A DNA stretch of 64,000 bases. Origin: Parvimonas micra (GTDB lineage: Bacteria; Bacillota; Clostridia; Tissierellales; Peptoniphilaceae). The stretch is from contig NZ_JAJTJP010000001.1 of NCBI RefSeq assembly GCF_021300775.1, positions 1 through 64,000 on the forward strand. The letters run 5' to 3'. How positions within the stretch are numbered: the stretch's first letter is position 1; every line of letters starts with the position of its first letter. Both the position numbers and the translations under genes were made by a program. The notes under the pieces are model-generated. The model worked only from the letters and a program-made list of their open reading frames with translations, searched no databases and was not told where the DNA came from. Positions 1 to 8,588 of the stretch are shown here, piece after piece.

Positions 1-8
1 GCCAATGT

Positions 9-97
9 GCCGGGGTGGCGGAACTGGCAGACGCACAGGACTTAAAATCCTGCGATGTTAACTCATCGTACCGGTTCGATTCCGGTCCTCGGCACCA
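9..97 (+). tRNA. tRNA-Leu (anticodon UAA)
   Basis: Class II tRNA. The acceptor GCCGGGG pairs with CCTCGGC before an encoded ACCA end. The anticodon stem CAGGA/TCCTG holds a seven-base loop CTTAAAA with anticodon TAA. A long variable arm (CGATG/CATCG) and a TTCGATTCC T loop are present. It is the first of three tRNA genes around queH. Confidence 0.97.
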
Positions 98-113
98 GTC
101 TTTTTTTTTATAT

Positions 114-190
<77 letters not shown>

Positions 191-191
191 T

Positions 192-220
192 AAGAATAAT
201 CGAAAGATTATTCTTTTTTT
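192..220 (+). terminator. Rho-independent terminator after the tRNA pair
   Basis: A perfect 10-bp stem (AAGAATAATC/GATTATTCTT) closes a GAAA tetraloop and is followed by a T run. It should end the tRNA-Leu/tRNA-fMet transcript before queH. Confidence 0.9.
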
Positions 221-312
221 ATTGTATAAATTAGTAAATAACTATATTTATGGAGTTTATAATTTGATTTTAGAGATTATTTATGATAAAATTAAACAGT
301 AAGGAGGCAGAT

Positions 313-954
313 ATGAAAGAGAATTATCAGTTATTATTGGACAATATAATAAAAGAAAATGAAAAAAATAATTATGCACCAACTCTTCTACTACATTCTT
401 GTTGTGGACCTTGTAGTAGCTATTGTCTTGAGTATTTGTCAAATTATTTTAGAATTACAATTTTTTACTACAATCCAAATATTTATCCAAAGGAAGAATA
501 TTTTTTCAGAGTTGAAGAACAAAGAAAACTAATAGAAAAAATTAACGGAAAGTATCCAATAGATATGGTTGTTGGTAAATATGATGTAGATAGATTTTAT
601 AAAACTGTTAAGGGAATGGAAAAGATGAAAGAGGGATCTGTTCGTTGCCATAATTGTTATGAACTCAGACTTAGAGAGGCTGCAATTTTAGCAAAAACAG
701 AAAATTTTGATTATTTCACAACTACTTTAACTATAAGTCCTCATAAAAATTCACAAATTTTAAATGAAATTGGACAAAGAGTTGCTGATGAAGTTGGAGT
801 GAAACATCTTCCATCTGATTTTAAGAAAAAGAATGGATATAAGAGAAGTGTTGAACTTTCATTAATGTTTGGAATGTATAGGCAAGATTATTGTGGTTGT
901 ATTTTCTCTAAGATGGAAAGAGAAGAATTTAAAAAGTTAAAAGAAAGCTCATAG
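313..954 (+). CDS. queH: Epoxyqueuosine reductase QueH (DUF208 family)
   Basis: QueH reduces epoxyqueuosine to queuosine in tRNA and is the non-orthologous replacement of QueG. The 213-residue protein has the family's cysteine pattern: HSCCGPC near residue 30, CHNCYELR near residue 115, and YCGC near the C-terminus, expected to bind Fe-S and metal. The segment TTTLTISPHKN is also typical. I chose ATG 313 over the upstream ATG at 283 because a perfect AAGGAGG sits 5 bases before it, and the extra ten residues are not family-like. It lies between tRNA genes, which fits a tRNA-modification role. Confidence 0.93.
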   Translation: MKENYQLLLDNIIKENEKNNYAPTLLLHSCCGPCSSYCLEYLSNYFRITIFYYNPNIYPKEEYFFRVEEQRKLIEKINGKYPIDMVVGKYDVDRFYKTVKGMEKMKEGSVRCHNCYELRLREAAILAKTENFDYFTTTLTISPHKNSQILNEIGQRVADEVGVKHLPSDFKKKNGYKRSVELSLMFGMYRQDYCGCIFSKMEREEFKKLKESS

Positions 955-968
955 CATTCTTTTCTTAT

Positions 969-1043
969 GTTCTTGTAGTTAAATGGATATAACAGTCCCC
1001 TCCTAAGGGACCGTTGTGGGTTCGATTCCCGCCAGGAACGCCA
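969..1043 (+). tRNA. tRNA-Arg (anticodon CCU)
   Basis: Acceptor GTTCTTG pairs with CAGGAAC, followed by discriminator G and an encoded CCA. The anticodon stem GTCCC/GGGAC surrounds loop CTCCTAA with anticodon CCT. The T loop is TTCGATTCC. It starts 14 bases after the queH stop. Confidence 0.95.
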
Positions 1044-1044
1044 A

Positions 1045-1072
1045 AAAAGTACATTTAAGAATGTACTTTTTA
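1045..1072 (+). terminator. Terminator after tRNA-Arg
   Basis: An 11-bp stem AAAAGTACATT/AATGTACTTTT ends in a T-rich tract and separates tRNA-Arg from the cardiolipin synthase gene. Confidence 0.85.
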
Positions 1073-1102
1073 TTTACAAATTTATTTTACATAGGAGATA
1101 TA

Positions 1103-2647
1103 ATGAAAAAATTTTTTAATTTTATTTTTAGTAGGATTTTTTTCATATTTTGTATGGTATTACTCCAGCTGGCTTTCTTAGCAGTATTTTTAATGTATTT
1201 TAGTAGATATTTTATTTACTTGTACAGTTTGAATTTAATAGTTGGAATGATTTTTACTTTTATTATAGTAAATGATAATATAAATCCTGCTTTTAAAATA
1301 ACCTGGATATTAATTGTAATTGTAATACCATTTTTAGGTGGATTTATATATTTAACTTTTGGTGAGAAAAGACTTTTGAAATCTATTAAGAAGAGACTTT
1401 ACGGATTTTCAATTAAGTTTAAAGATTCTATGGATCTTTCAAAAGACTATGACATTGAGAATTTAACTGATTCGGATATGAATGTGTATAGACAAGTAAA
1501 ATATATAAATTCTGTAGCTGGTAGTCCTATATTTTTTAATACAGATACTAAGTACTATGGTTCTGGTGAAGAAAGTTTTGAAGATTATTTGAATGATTTA
1601 AGAACTGCTGAAAAGTTTATTTTTATGGAATATTTTATAATATCAGAAGGTTTTTTCTTAGATTCAATTTTAGAAATTTTTAAAGAAAAAGTTGAAAAAG
1701 GTGTAGATGTAAGAATTATTTTAGATGATGTTGGGAGCATTCTAACTCTATCTAATAAAAAAATTGAAGAAATTAGAAGTTTTGGTATAAAAGTTGTAGA
1801 ATTTAATCCTATAAAAGGAATTATTCTACCAAAACATAATAATAGAACTCATAGAAAAATGACAATAATTGATGGAAGAGTTGGATATACTGGAGGAATT
1901 AATATTGCTGATGAGTATATTAATTTAATTGAAAAATATGGTTATTGGAAAGACTCAGTATTAAGAATTGAAGGTCATGCGGTTTGGCAATTTATAAATA
2001 TGTTTATATCTCTTTGGGATTATTCAACTGGTGAGAATACAGATATTGCAACTTTGTATGATAAGAATAAAAGCGAAGAAACAGCTACTATAAAGAAAGA
2101 ATTGGGAGTTGTTATTCCATTTACTGAAACCCCTATACAAGAATCTATAGGTGAAAATATGTATATAAATATGATTAGACGTGCTAATAGATATATTTAT
2201 ATTACATCCCCATATTTAATCATAACTTGGGAAATGGAAAAAGCTTTAATAAGTGCTGCAAAATCTGGTGTTGATGTAAGAATCATAACTCCTCATATTC
2301 CTGATAAAAAATATGTTCATTTACTTACAAGGTCTTTTTATAAAAATCTTGTTGAAAATGGAGTTAAAATTTATGAATTCGAAAAAGGATTTATTCATGC
2401 GAAAAACTGTATTTGTGATGATGAATTTGTAGTAATTGGTAGTATCAATCTTGATTATAGAAGTTTGTATCTTCACTTTGAATGTGCTGTTTGGACTTAT
2501 GGAGCACCAATAATTACTGATGTAAAAGAAGATTTTGAAAATACATTAAAACAGTCATTAAAGATAACACCTGAGTGGGTTAAATCTAGAAATTTAATAA
2601 CAAGAATCTTACAATCACTATTGAGGTTATTTGCACCACTTATGTAA
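1103..2647 (+). CDS. cls: Cardiolipin synthase (PLD superfamily)
   Basis: This 514-residue membrane enzyme is predicted to condense phosphatidylglycerol to cardiolipin. Two hydrophobic segments fill the first ~80 residues (PLDc_N). Two HKD motifs follow: HRKMTIID near residue 250 and HAKNCICD near residue 430, each followed by the usual Gly/Ser-rich stretch (GYTGGINI; GSINLDYRS). The start is ATG 1103, behind AGGAGATATA; the upstream in-frame ATG lies inside tRNA-Arg and is rejected. A terminator follows directly, so it is probably monocistronic. Confidence 0.94.
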   Translation: MKKFFNFIFSRIFFIFCMVLLQLAFLAVFLMYFSRYFIYLYSLNLIVGMIFTFIIVNDNINPAFKITWILIVIVIPFLGGFIYLTFGEKRLLKSIKKRLYGFSIKFKDSMDLSKDYDIENLTDSDMNVYRQVKYINSVAGSPIFFNTDTKYYGSGEESFEDYLNDLRTAEKFIFMEYFIISEGFFLDSILEIFKEKVEKGVDVRIILDDVGSILTLSNKKIEEIRSFGIKVVEFNPIKGIILPKHNNRTHRKMTIIDGRVGYTGGINIADEYINLIEKYGYWKDSVLRIEGHAVWQFINMFISLWDYSTGENTDIATLYDKNKSEETATIKKELGVVIPFTETPIQESIGENMYINMIRRANRYIYITSPYLIITWEMEKALISAAKSGVDVRIITPHIPDKKYVHLLTRSFYKNLVENGVKIYEFEKGFIHAKNCICDDEFVVIGSINLDYRSLYLHFECAVWTYGAPIITDVKEDFENTLKQSLKITPEWVKSRNLITRILQSLLRLFAPLM

Positions 2648-2651
2648 ATTT

Positions 2652-2684
2652 AGACTTTTACTTTTTAGTAAAAGTCTTTTTTTA
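2652..2684 (+). terminator. Terminator after cls
   Basis: Stem AGACTTTTAC/GTAAAAGTCT with a six-base loop, then seven T residues. Confidence 0.9.
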
Positions 2685-2763
2685 TTACAACTAAATAATT
2701 GTACTTATCAATAATATTATGATAAAATAATATTCTAGAAGAATATAGTAATGGAGTTGAATT

Positions 2764-3507
2764 ATGAGAAATATAATGCTCACAGTTAGTTATGATGGAA
2801 GTTTGTTTTTCGGCTTTCAAAAGCAAGAAGATGTTGTAACTGTTCAAGGAGAGATTGAGAATGCCTTGAAAAAAATAACAGGCGATGATATAAATATTAT
2901 TTCAGCAGGACGAACTGATAGAGGAGTTCATTCTCTAAGACATATTATTAATTTTTATACTGATAGCAATGTTGGAGTTTTGAATTTTAAAACTGCATTA
3001 AATCACTTTTTACCAATTGGAGTAAGAGTACTGGATTCAAAAGAGGTTTCTGAAGAATTTCATTCAAGATTTGATGCAAAGATGAAGACATATAAATATA
3101 TTTTAAATTTGGATGAAGTTATGGATCCAATATACTATAATTATAAAGCTAATTTTCCATATCCTTTAGATATTGAAAAAATGAAAAGAGCTAAAGAATA
3201 TTTTATTGGTAAAAAGAGTTTTAAAGCATTTATGGGACCAAGAACTGGTAATACTAATCCTGTTAGGGAGATTAAGTCTTTTGAAATTTATAAAGAAAAT
3301 AATGATTTAATATTTTTAATTAAAGGACAAAGCTTCATTAGAAATCAAGTTAGAATAATGGTAGGAACTTTGGTTGATATTGGTAGAGGATTGATTAGAG
3401 AAGATGAACTTGAAAGAATTTTAGATAGCGAAGATAGGACTAAAGCAGGAGTAACGTTAAGTCCAAATGGTCTATATTTAATGGAGATTTTATATGATGA
3501 ATTTTAA
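2764..3507 (+). CDS. truA: tRNA pseudouridine(38-40) synthase TruA
   Basis: Isomerises uridines 38-40 in the anticodon arm of tRNAs. The 247-residue length is normal. The catalytic motif AGRTDRGVHS (Asp near residue 52) and the later FIRNQVRIMVGTL motif are clear. It is separated here from ecfA1-A2-T (21.5 kb), although in many Firmicutes truA follows that operon. It overlaps the next gene by 14 bases and heads a short operon with tadA, both tRNA-modifying enzymes. Confidence 0.95.
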   Translation: MRNIMLTVSYDGSLFFGFQKQEDVVTVQGEIENALKKITGDDINIISAGRTDRGVHSLRHIINFYTDSNVGVLNFKTALNHFLPIGVRVLDSKEVSEEFHSRFDAKMKTYKYILNLDEVMDPIYYNYKANFPYPLDIEKMKRAKEYFIGKKSFKAFMGPRTGNTNPVREIKSFEIYKENNDLIFLIKGQSFIRNQVRIMVGTLVDIGRGLIREDELERILDSEDRTKAGVTLSPNGLYLMEILYDEF

Positions 3508-4003
3508 AGATTTAGATTTTCTTGTCGAAAAATTGAGAGAACTAGATAACGGAAAAAATCACATTTTAATAACAGGAAATATAAAGGTAGGTAAAAGTAC
3601 TCTTTTAGATGCTTTTATCAAAAAATACTATAAAAATTCGAAAATAGATGGTATTATGACCGAGCTTGTCATCACAGATAAATTTAGAATTGAACTTTTT
3701 AGATATGGAACTGATAAGAGATTTATTATTGGAGAAAGAGTAAGTGATATGAAATTTTATGATGATGTTTTCTTAAAAAAAAGTTATGAGTTCATGGAAG
3801 ATTTCAAAAATAATGATATTTTAGTATTTGATGAAATAGGAAACAAGGAAGGACATTTAATTGATTATTGCAAAAAATTAATTTCTCTTTTTGAAGAGAA
3901 TAGAATTTTTGCTGTATTAAAAAAAGCAGGTAATCCAATAGTTGATAATTTGGATAAACTTGAAAATTATGTAATTTTTGATTTGGATAAGTTTTATGAA
4001 TAG
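3494..4003 (+). CDS. THEP1-like nucleoside-triphosphatase
   Basis: A 169-residue P-loop protein. The Walker A motif is ITGNIKVGKST near residue 27 and a Walker B-like DILVFDEIG lies near residue 115. Size and motifs fit the NTPase_1/THEP1 family, whose cellular role is poorly known. Tandem ATG codons occur at 3494 and 3497, and GGAG lies 7 bases before the first. It overlaps truA and tadA, suggesting translational coupling. The assignment rests on the P-loop pattern and length only. Confidence 0.68.
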   Translation: MMNFKDLDFLVEKLRELDNGKNHILITGNIKVGKSTLLDAFIKKYYKNSKIDGIMTELVITDKFRIELFRYGTDKRFIIGERVSDMKFYDDVFLKKSYEFMEDFKNNDILVFDEIGNKEGHLIDYCKKLISLFEENRIFAVLKKAGNPIVDNLDKLENYVIFDLDKFYE

Positions 4004-4463
4004 AGATGAATATTTTATGGATTTTGCTTTGAAAGAGGCAAAAAAAGCTTATAAAAAAGGGGAAGTTCCTGTAGGTTGTGTTATTGTAAAGAATGATAAG
4101 ATAATTTCAAGAGGACACAATCAAGTTTTAAGCAAAAAAAGTGGAGTATATCACGCAGAAATTATTGCAATTAATAAAGCGGGAAAAAAACTCGGTGATT
4201 TTAGACTTGAAGATACTGAAATTTTTGTAACTCTTGAACCATGCTGTATGTGTGCAGGGGCAATTGTAAACAGTAGGATTAAGAGAGTGGTTATAGGTAC
4301 AATGGATCCAAAAAGAGGTTTTTGTGGTTCTATAGAAAATGTACTTGATAGACAAGAAATGAATCATAAGTCAATTATAGAAACCAAAGTTTTAGAAAAA
4401 GAGTGTTTAGAAATACTGCAAGAATTTTTCAAGATTTTAAGGAGTGAGAAGAAAAATAAATGA
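3996..4463 (+). CDS. tadA: tRNA-specific adenosine deaminase TadA
   Basis: Converts wobble adenosine 34 to inosine in tRNA-Arg(ACG). The zinc-site motifs are visible: HAEIIAI (His ligand and catalytic Glu) and PCCMCAGA (two Cys ligands). N-terminal FALKEAKKAY and GEVPVGCVIV are typical. The start is placed at ATG 3996, giving 155 residues; an upstream in-frame ATG at 3978 adds only six residues inside the preceding gene. It overlaps neighbours on both sides by 8 and 4 bases. Confidence 0.94.
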   Translation: MNRDEYFMDFALKEAKKAYKKGEVPVGCVIVKNDKIISRGHNQVLSKKSGVYHAEIIAINKAGKKLGDFRLEDTEIFVTLEPCCMCAGAIVNSRIKRVVIGTMDPKRGFCGSIENVLDRQEMNHKSIIETKVLEKECLEILQEFFKILRSEKKNK

Positions 4464-4870
4464 AATTAGTAGTTTGTTTAGATAAAAATAACGGAATTAG
4501 TTTTTTTGGTAAAAGGCAAAGCCAAGACGAATTACAAAGAAAAAATCTTTTTGAACTAATAGAAGATAAAAAACTTTATGTATCTGAAAACAGCTATGAT
4601 TTATATAAAGATTATGCATTTAATTTTGAAATAATAAATGAAAATACTGAAATAAATAATGATGCAGTATTTTTATATGAAGGCGATTATTTAGATAAAT
4701 TTTTACCATATACTGACGAAATAATCTGTTATTTTTGGAATAGAGATTATCCTTTTGATAAAATTTTTGAAGAGCATTTAAAAAATATTTGGAAAGAAAA
4801 TGAAAAGGTTGAATTTAAAGGAAAAAGTCATGATGAAATTACAAGAATAAGATATGTAAAGGAAGATTGA
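4460..4870 (+). CDS. Conserved hypothetical protein
   Basis: A 136-residue soluble protein beginning MKLVVCLDKNNGISFFGKR. The N-terminal VCLDKNNG...RRQSQD pattern recalls a short, uncharacterised Clostridia family often found beside tadA-type genes, but I cannot assign a function. No signal peptide or membrane segment is seen. It overlaps tadA by 4 bases and ends 1 base before the nuclease gene, so it sits in the middle of one operon. Confidence 0.6.
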   Translation: MKLVVCLDKNNGISFFGKRQSQDELQRKNLFELIEDKKLYVSENSYDLYKDYAFNFEIINENTEINNDAVFLYEGDYLDKFLPYTDEIICYFWNRDYPFDKIFEEHLKNIWKENEKVEFKGKSHDEITRIRYVKED

Positions 4871-4871
4871 T

Positions 4872-5600
4872 ATGAATTATACTATTAAAATTAATAATAA
4901 AAATTTAAAGATAATTCTAACTATACTATTAGCAATTATTACTGTTGTGGCTGGATATCTTTATTATAAAGAGATATCAAATAAGAATAAAACTACAAAT
5001 AATATAGTTGGACTAGATGTAAATAATTTACCAGAATATTCTGGTAAGCCTTATGTAGTTATAAATAATAATGAACCTAATTTTGACAAAAGTGAGTTAG
5101 TACCAAAATCTTTTGAAAAATATGCGGAATTAGATAACTTAAAAAGATGTGGAACTGCTGATTCTATAATTGGTCAAGATATTATGCCAACTTTAAAAAG
5201 AGAAAATATTTCTTCAGTAAAGCCGACTGGATGGAAGTCTGTAAAGTATAATGGAATAGAAGGTGGAAATTTATATAATCGTTGCCATCTTATTGGATTT
5301 CAACTTGCAGGTGAAAATGCAAATAAAAGAAATTTAATAACTGGAACTAGATATTTGAATACAAAAGGCATGCTACCTTTTGAAAATATGGTTGCTGACT
5401 ATGTAAAAGAAACAAATAATCATGTTAGATATAGAGTAACCCCAATCTTCGTTGGTAATGAATTAGTTGCTAGAGGTGTTCAGATTGAAGCAATGTCAAT
5501 TGAAGATAACGGAAAAGCTATTAAGTTTAATGTTTATTGTTTCAATGTCCAACCTAATATAGAAATAAATTACAAAACTGGAGATTCAAGGAGTAAGTAG
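4872..5600 (+). CDS. Membrane-anchored or secreted DNA/RNA non-specific endonuclease
   Basis: The 242-residue protein has an N-terminal membrane anchor or uncleaved signal (IILTILLAIITVVAGYLYY). The ββα-metal nuclease core follows, with NRCHLIGFQLAGENANKRN containing the catalytic His and the metal-binding Asn region, and NLITGTRYLN. This is the EndA/streptodornase-type family. The canonical DRGH is NRCH here; the His is kept. Likely roles are extracellular DNA degradation or uptake. It is in an operon with the downstream lipoprotein. Confidence 0.85.
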   Translation: MNYTIKINNKNLKIILTILLAIITVVAGYLYYKEISNKNKTTNNIVGLDVNNLPEYSGKPYVVINNNEPNFDKSELVPKSFEKYAELDNLKRCGTADSIIGQDIMPTLKRENISSVKPTGWKSVKYNGIEGGNLYNRCHLIGFQLAGENANKRNLITGTRYLNTKGMLPFENMVADYVKETNNHVRYRVTPIFVGNELVARGVQIEAMSIEDNGKAIKFNVYCFNVQPNIEINYKTGDSRSK

Positions 5601-5603
5601 TAT

Positions 5604-6038
5604 ATGAAAAAATTAAAAAAATATTCAATATTTATTTTACTTTTGATAGGATTAACTGCTTGTAGTAAGAAAAAAATTGAATTGCCAAAATCAAAAGATT
5701 TAGAAAATATTAAAGTAACCGAAGTATTAAAAGAAAAAAAAGAAGAACGAGATATTGTTAATATAGACAAAGAAGAAGATATAAATAATTTTATAGATTC
5801 AGTATCATCTGCAACAAAGACTAAGCAATCATCTATATCAGATGAGCCTACTAATGTAGATAAATATTTTATAATAAGTTTAAATCATAAAGACTCTAAA
5901 AATAACAATTCAAAATTTTATATTTATAAATCAAAAAAATATTCAGATGATAAATATGTATATTTGGAACAGCCATATAGAGGAATTTTTAGAATAAAGA
6001 AAGATAAATTAAAAGATATTAATTGGTTAAATGATTAA
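5604..6038 (+). CDS. Small putative lipoprotein
   Basis: A 144-residue protein with a lipobox LLIGLTACS (Cys near residue 20), so probably anchored outside the membrane. A Lys/Glu-rich linker precedes a compact C-terminal part. It starts 3 bases after the nuclease stop, behind GGAG. No family is recognised; co-expression with the nuclease is inferred from spacing only. Confidence 0.6.
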   Translation: MKKLKKYSIFILLLIGLTACSKKKIELPKSKDLENIKVTEVLKEKKEERDIVNIDKEEDINNFIDSVSSATKTKQSSISDEPTNVDKYFIISLNHKDSKNNNSKFYIYKSKKYSDDKYVYLEQPYRGIFRIKKDKLKDINWLND

Positions 6039-6133
6039 ATTTGATTTTTTATTAAATAATATGATAGAATTATAACAGATAGTTTTTATTAAATAATGTA
6101 AAAAGTATTGAAATATAGAAGGAGGAAATTTAA

Positions 6134-6859
6134 ATGATTGAGTTTAAAAACGTTACAAAAGTTTATTCTAAAGGTGTTAAAGCTGTTGATAATATTAGCT
6201 TTAAAATTGAAGAGGGAGAAATTTTTGGCTTTTTAGGACCTAATGGTGCTGGTAAGAGTACTAGTTTAAAAATGCTAGTTGGTATTTTAGAACAATCTGA
6301 AGGAAAAATTACAGTTAATGGAGTTGATACTTTAGAAGATTCTATAAAAGTTAAAGAAATGATAAGCTATGTTCCTGATAATCCAGATATCTATACAAAA
6401 ATGACAGGCATAAAGTATTTGAATTTCATAGCAGATATTTATGGAATAGATGAAAAAGTAAGAAAAGAAAAAATTGAAGAATACAACAGAAAATTAGAGT
6501 TAGGAGATGCAATTTACAGTACAATTGAAAGTTATTCACATGGTATGCGTCAAAAATTAGTTTTGATTGGAGCGTTAATTACTTCTCCTAAGGTATTAAT
6601 TCTTGATGAACCAATGGTTGGTTTGGATGTTAAAACTTCTTTCAATTTAAAGACAATTTTAAGGGAATTTGCAGATTCGGGAAATACAGTAATCTTTTCA
6701 ACACATGTAATGGAAGTTGCTGAAAAAATCTGTGATAAATTAGTAATCATTAATAAAGGAAAAATTGCATTTTGTGGAAAATTATCTGAATTAAAAACTA
6801 AAGATAATTCAAATGAAGATTTAGAAAAAATATTCTTGGAGTTGACAGAAAATGAATAA
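6134..6859 (+). CDS. ABC transporter ATP-binding protein (ABC-2 exporter type)
   Basis: A 241-residue ATPase with Walker A GPNGAGKST, Q-loop region, degenerate signature YSHGMRQKL and Walker B VLILDEPMVGLD. The family is the CcmA/EcsA-like exporters. A strong AGGAGG lies before the ATG and the stop overlaps the permease gene by 8 bases. The substrate is unknown. Confidence 0.9.
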   Translation: MIEFKNVTKVYSKGVKAVDNISFKIEEGEIFGFLGPNGAGKSTSLKMLVGILEQSEGKITVNGVDTLEDSIKVKEMISYVPDNPDIYTKMTGIKYLNFIADIYGIDEKVRKEKIEEYNRKLELGDAIYSTIESYSHGMRQKLVLIGALITSPKVLILDEPMVGLDVKTSFNLKTILREFADSGNTVIFSTHVMEVAEKICDKLVIINKGKIAFCGKLSELKTKDNSNEDLEKIFLELTENE

Positions 6860-8552
6860 ATCTAAATTATTAACTTTAATAAAATATTTTGTTTCAATTG
6901 ATTTTTTTGCAATTTTATCTATAAAACAAAATTTAAAAACAAAAGGCAAAAAAGCTGCAAGTTTTCAAGGAATCGCAGGTATACTAGTATTTCTAGTATT
7001 ATTTATTTATGGAGCTCCTAAAGTGGGAGAATTTATAGCTAGGAATTTTCAAAGTCCACTTGGAAGAGCTAGTATTACAAGTATATCAGTAGGTGTTTTT
7101 ATATTTACATTATTTTTATCATTGGCAACAGCATTTGTGTTTATTGAAAAAAATAATGAAACAGAAATATTACTATCATTACCTATTTCAGGTAGTGACA
7201 TCTTTTTAGCTAGAATATACTCATTAGCAATAACATTTTATGTATCATTTTTTATAATGTTTTCAATAGCTATTGGAGTAACAGGATATACTGTTGGAAA
7301 GGGATTAGACTTCTATATTTTTAGTTTCATAGGTTTAATGATTTTAGATTTAGAAACAATTTTAATAACAGGAGTTATAATAATATTTTTTGGTAAACTA
7401 TTAAAAACAAGTAAATTATTTAATAGATTTTTAAAACTAATCTATGGTATATTTATGGTTGGTCTATTTGTAATCTATATGATATTTACACAAGCTGCAT
7501 CAAATCCAGCTTTAGGAATAAATATTAGTAAGTTTGTTGTAGATTTTGAAAATAAACTTTCATCAATTTTCTTCTTTGTAATCTGGATAAAGAAAATTAT
7601 ACTTTCAAATGATTTAATAACATCAATTACAAATTTATCAATAGGATTAGCTATTTGTATTGTATTAGCACTATTATTAAAATTCTTAGCTGAAAGAAAT
7701 TATTTATCTATTTTAAGAAGTGTAAATGTTGTTTCAAAAGAAAGTAAATCAGTTATTGAAAAGAGAAAAAAACAAGGTGTTGCACAATCTAGACAATATA
7801 AATGGTTTGTGTTATTTAAAAAGGAGTTAAAAGAAATTATAACTACTCCAACATTTTTTATGCAAATATTTTTAATTGATTTAATGTTAGTGATTTTTGG
7901 AGGAGTTGGAATTTATTATGGAATTCAATATAAATCACAATTAGTTTTAGCTATAAATATATTTGTTTCAAATAATACATTAACTAACTTATTAGCCATT
8001 TCACTTGCTGCTGGTGCTGTTTTAGGATTGTTCTTTGGACTATCTTCACTTACAACAAGCTCAGTTTCAAGAGAAGGAAAAGCGTTCTGGGTATTAGCAT
8101 CTGCGCCAATAAGTGTGGATACACATTTAATATCAAGAATATTTGCTTGCCAAGTATTACATTTTGCAACAGCAACTATTGTAATATTACTTTCAATGAT
8201 TATTTATGTTTTTAATCCTCTTGTTTATGTAGCGATTATTTTAGGAATGATGTTAACTTTCTTTGTAAGTGGTAGTTTAAATATGATTTTAGGATTAGTG
8301 AATCCATATTTTGATTGGAAAACACCTAAGGAAGCATTAAATGGTGGTTCAGGTCAAATTAACGTATTTGTTTCAATTTTAATAAATTATGGATTATATG
8401 GAATACTGATATTTTTAACTGTAAAAATGGTAAAGATGAACCAAAAATTGATTCCAATAGTTTTAGCTAATTTAGGTTTGATTATACTTACAGGAATAAT
8501 TTCATATATAATAGATAGAATATTATTTAAGAAACTATTAAAAAGATTATAA
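6852..8552 (+). CDS. ABC-2 type permease
   Basis: A 566-residue polytopic protein with roughly a dozen hydrophobic segments in two halves separated by a charged loop (RKKQGVAQSRQYKW, near residue 310). It partners the preceding ATPase. The arrangement resembles large bacitracin- or Ecs-like exporters in Clostridia, but no specific substrate can be read from the sequence. Confidence 0.85.
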   Translation: MNKSKLLTLIKYFVSIDFFAILSIKQNLKTKGKKAASFQGIAGILVFLVLFIYGAPKVGEFIARNFQSPLGRASITSISVGVFIFTLFLSLATAFVFIEKNNETEILLSLPISGSDIFLARIYSLAITFYVSFFIMFSIAIGVTGYTVGKGLDFYIFSFIGLMILDLETILITGVIIIFFGKLLKTSKLFNRFLKLIYGIFMVGLFVIYMIFTQAASNPALGINISKFVVDFENKLSSIFFFVIWIKKIILSNDLITSITNLSIGLAICIVLALLLKFLAERNYLSILRSVNVVSKESKSVIEKRKKQGVAQSRQYKWFVLFKKELKEIITTPTFFMQIFLIDLMLVIFGGVGIYYGIQYKSQLVLAINIFVSNNTLTNLLAISLAAGAVLGLFFGLSSLTTSSVSREGKAFWVLASAPISVDTHLISRIFACQVLHFATATIVILLSMIIYVFNPLVYVAIILGMMLTFFVSGSLNMILGLVNPYFDWKTPKEALNGGSGQINVFVSILINYGLYGILIFLTVKMVKMNQKLIPIVLANLGLIILTGIISYIIDRILFKKLLKRL

Positions 8553-8588
8553 AAAAAATAGAGTGAATAAATCACTCTATTTTTTTTT
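8553..8588. terminator. Bidirectional terminator between the exporter and pncB
   Basis: A 10-bp stem AATAGAGTGA/TCACTCTATT with an ATAAA loop is flanked by A and T runs on both sides. It serves the plus-strand exporter and the minus-strand pncB, whose last codons overlap it. Confidence 0.9.

Noticed and set aside
221-312. preQ1 riboswitch upstream of queH
   Set aside because: No preQ1-I or preQ1-II core or pseudoknot pattern is visible in the leader.
2665-2847. Minus-strand open frame between cls and truA
   Set aside because: It overlaps the cls terminator and the truA start, with no ribosome site or protein-like composition.
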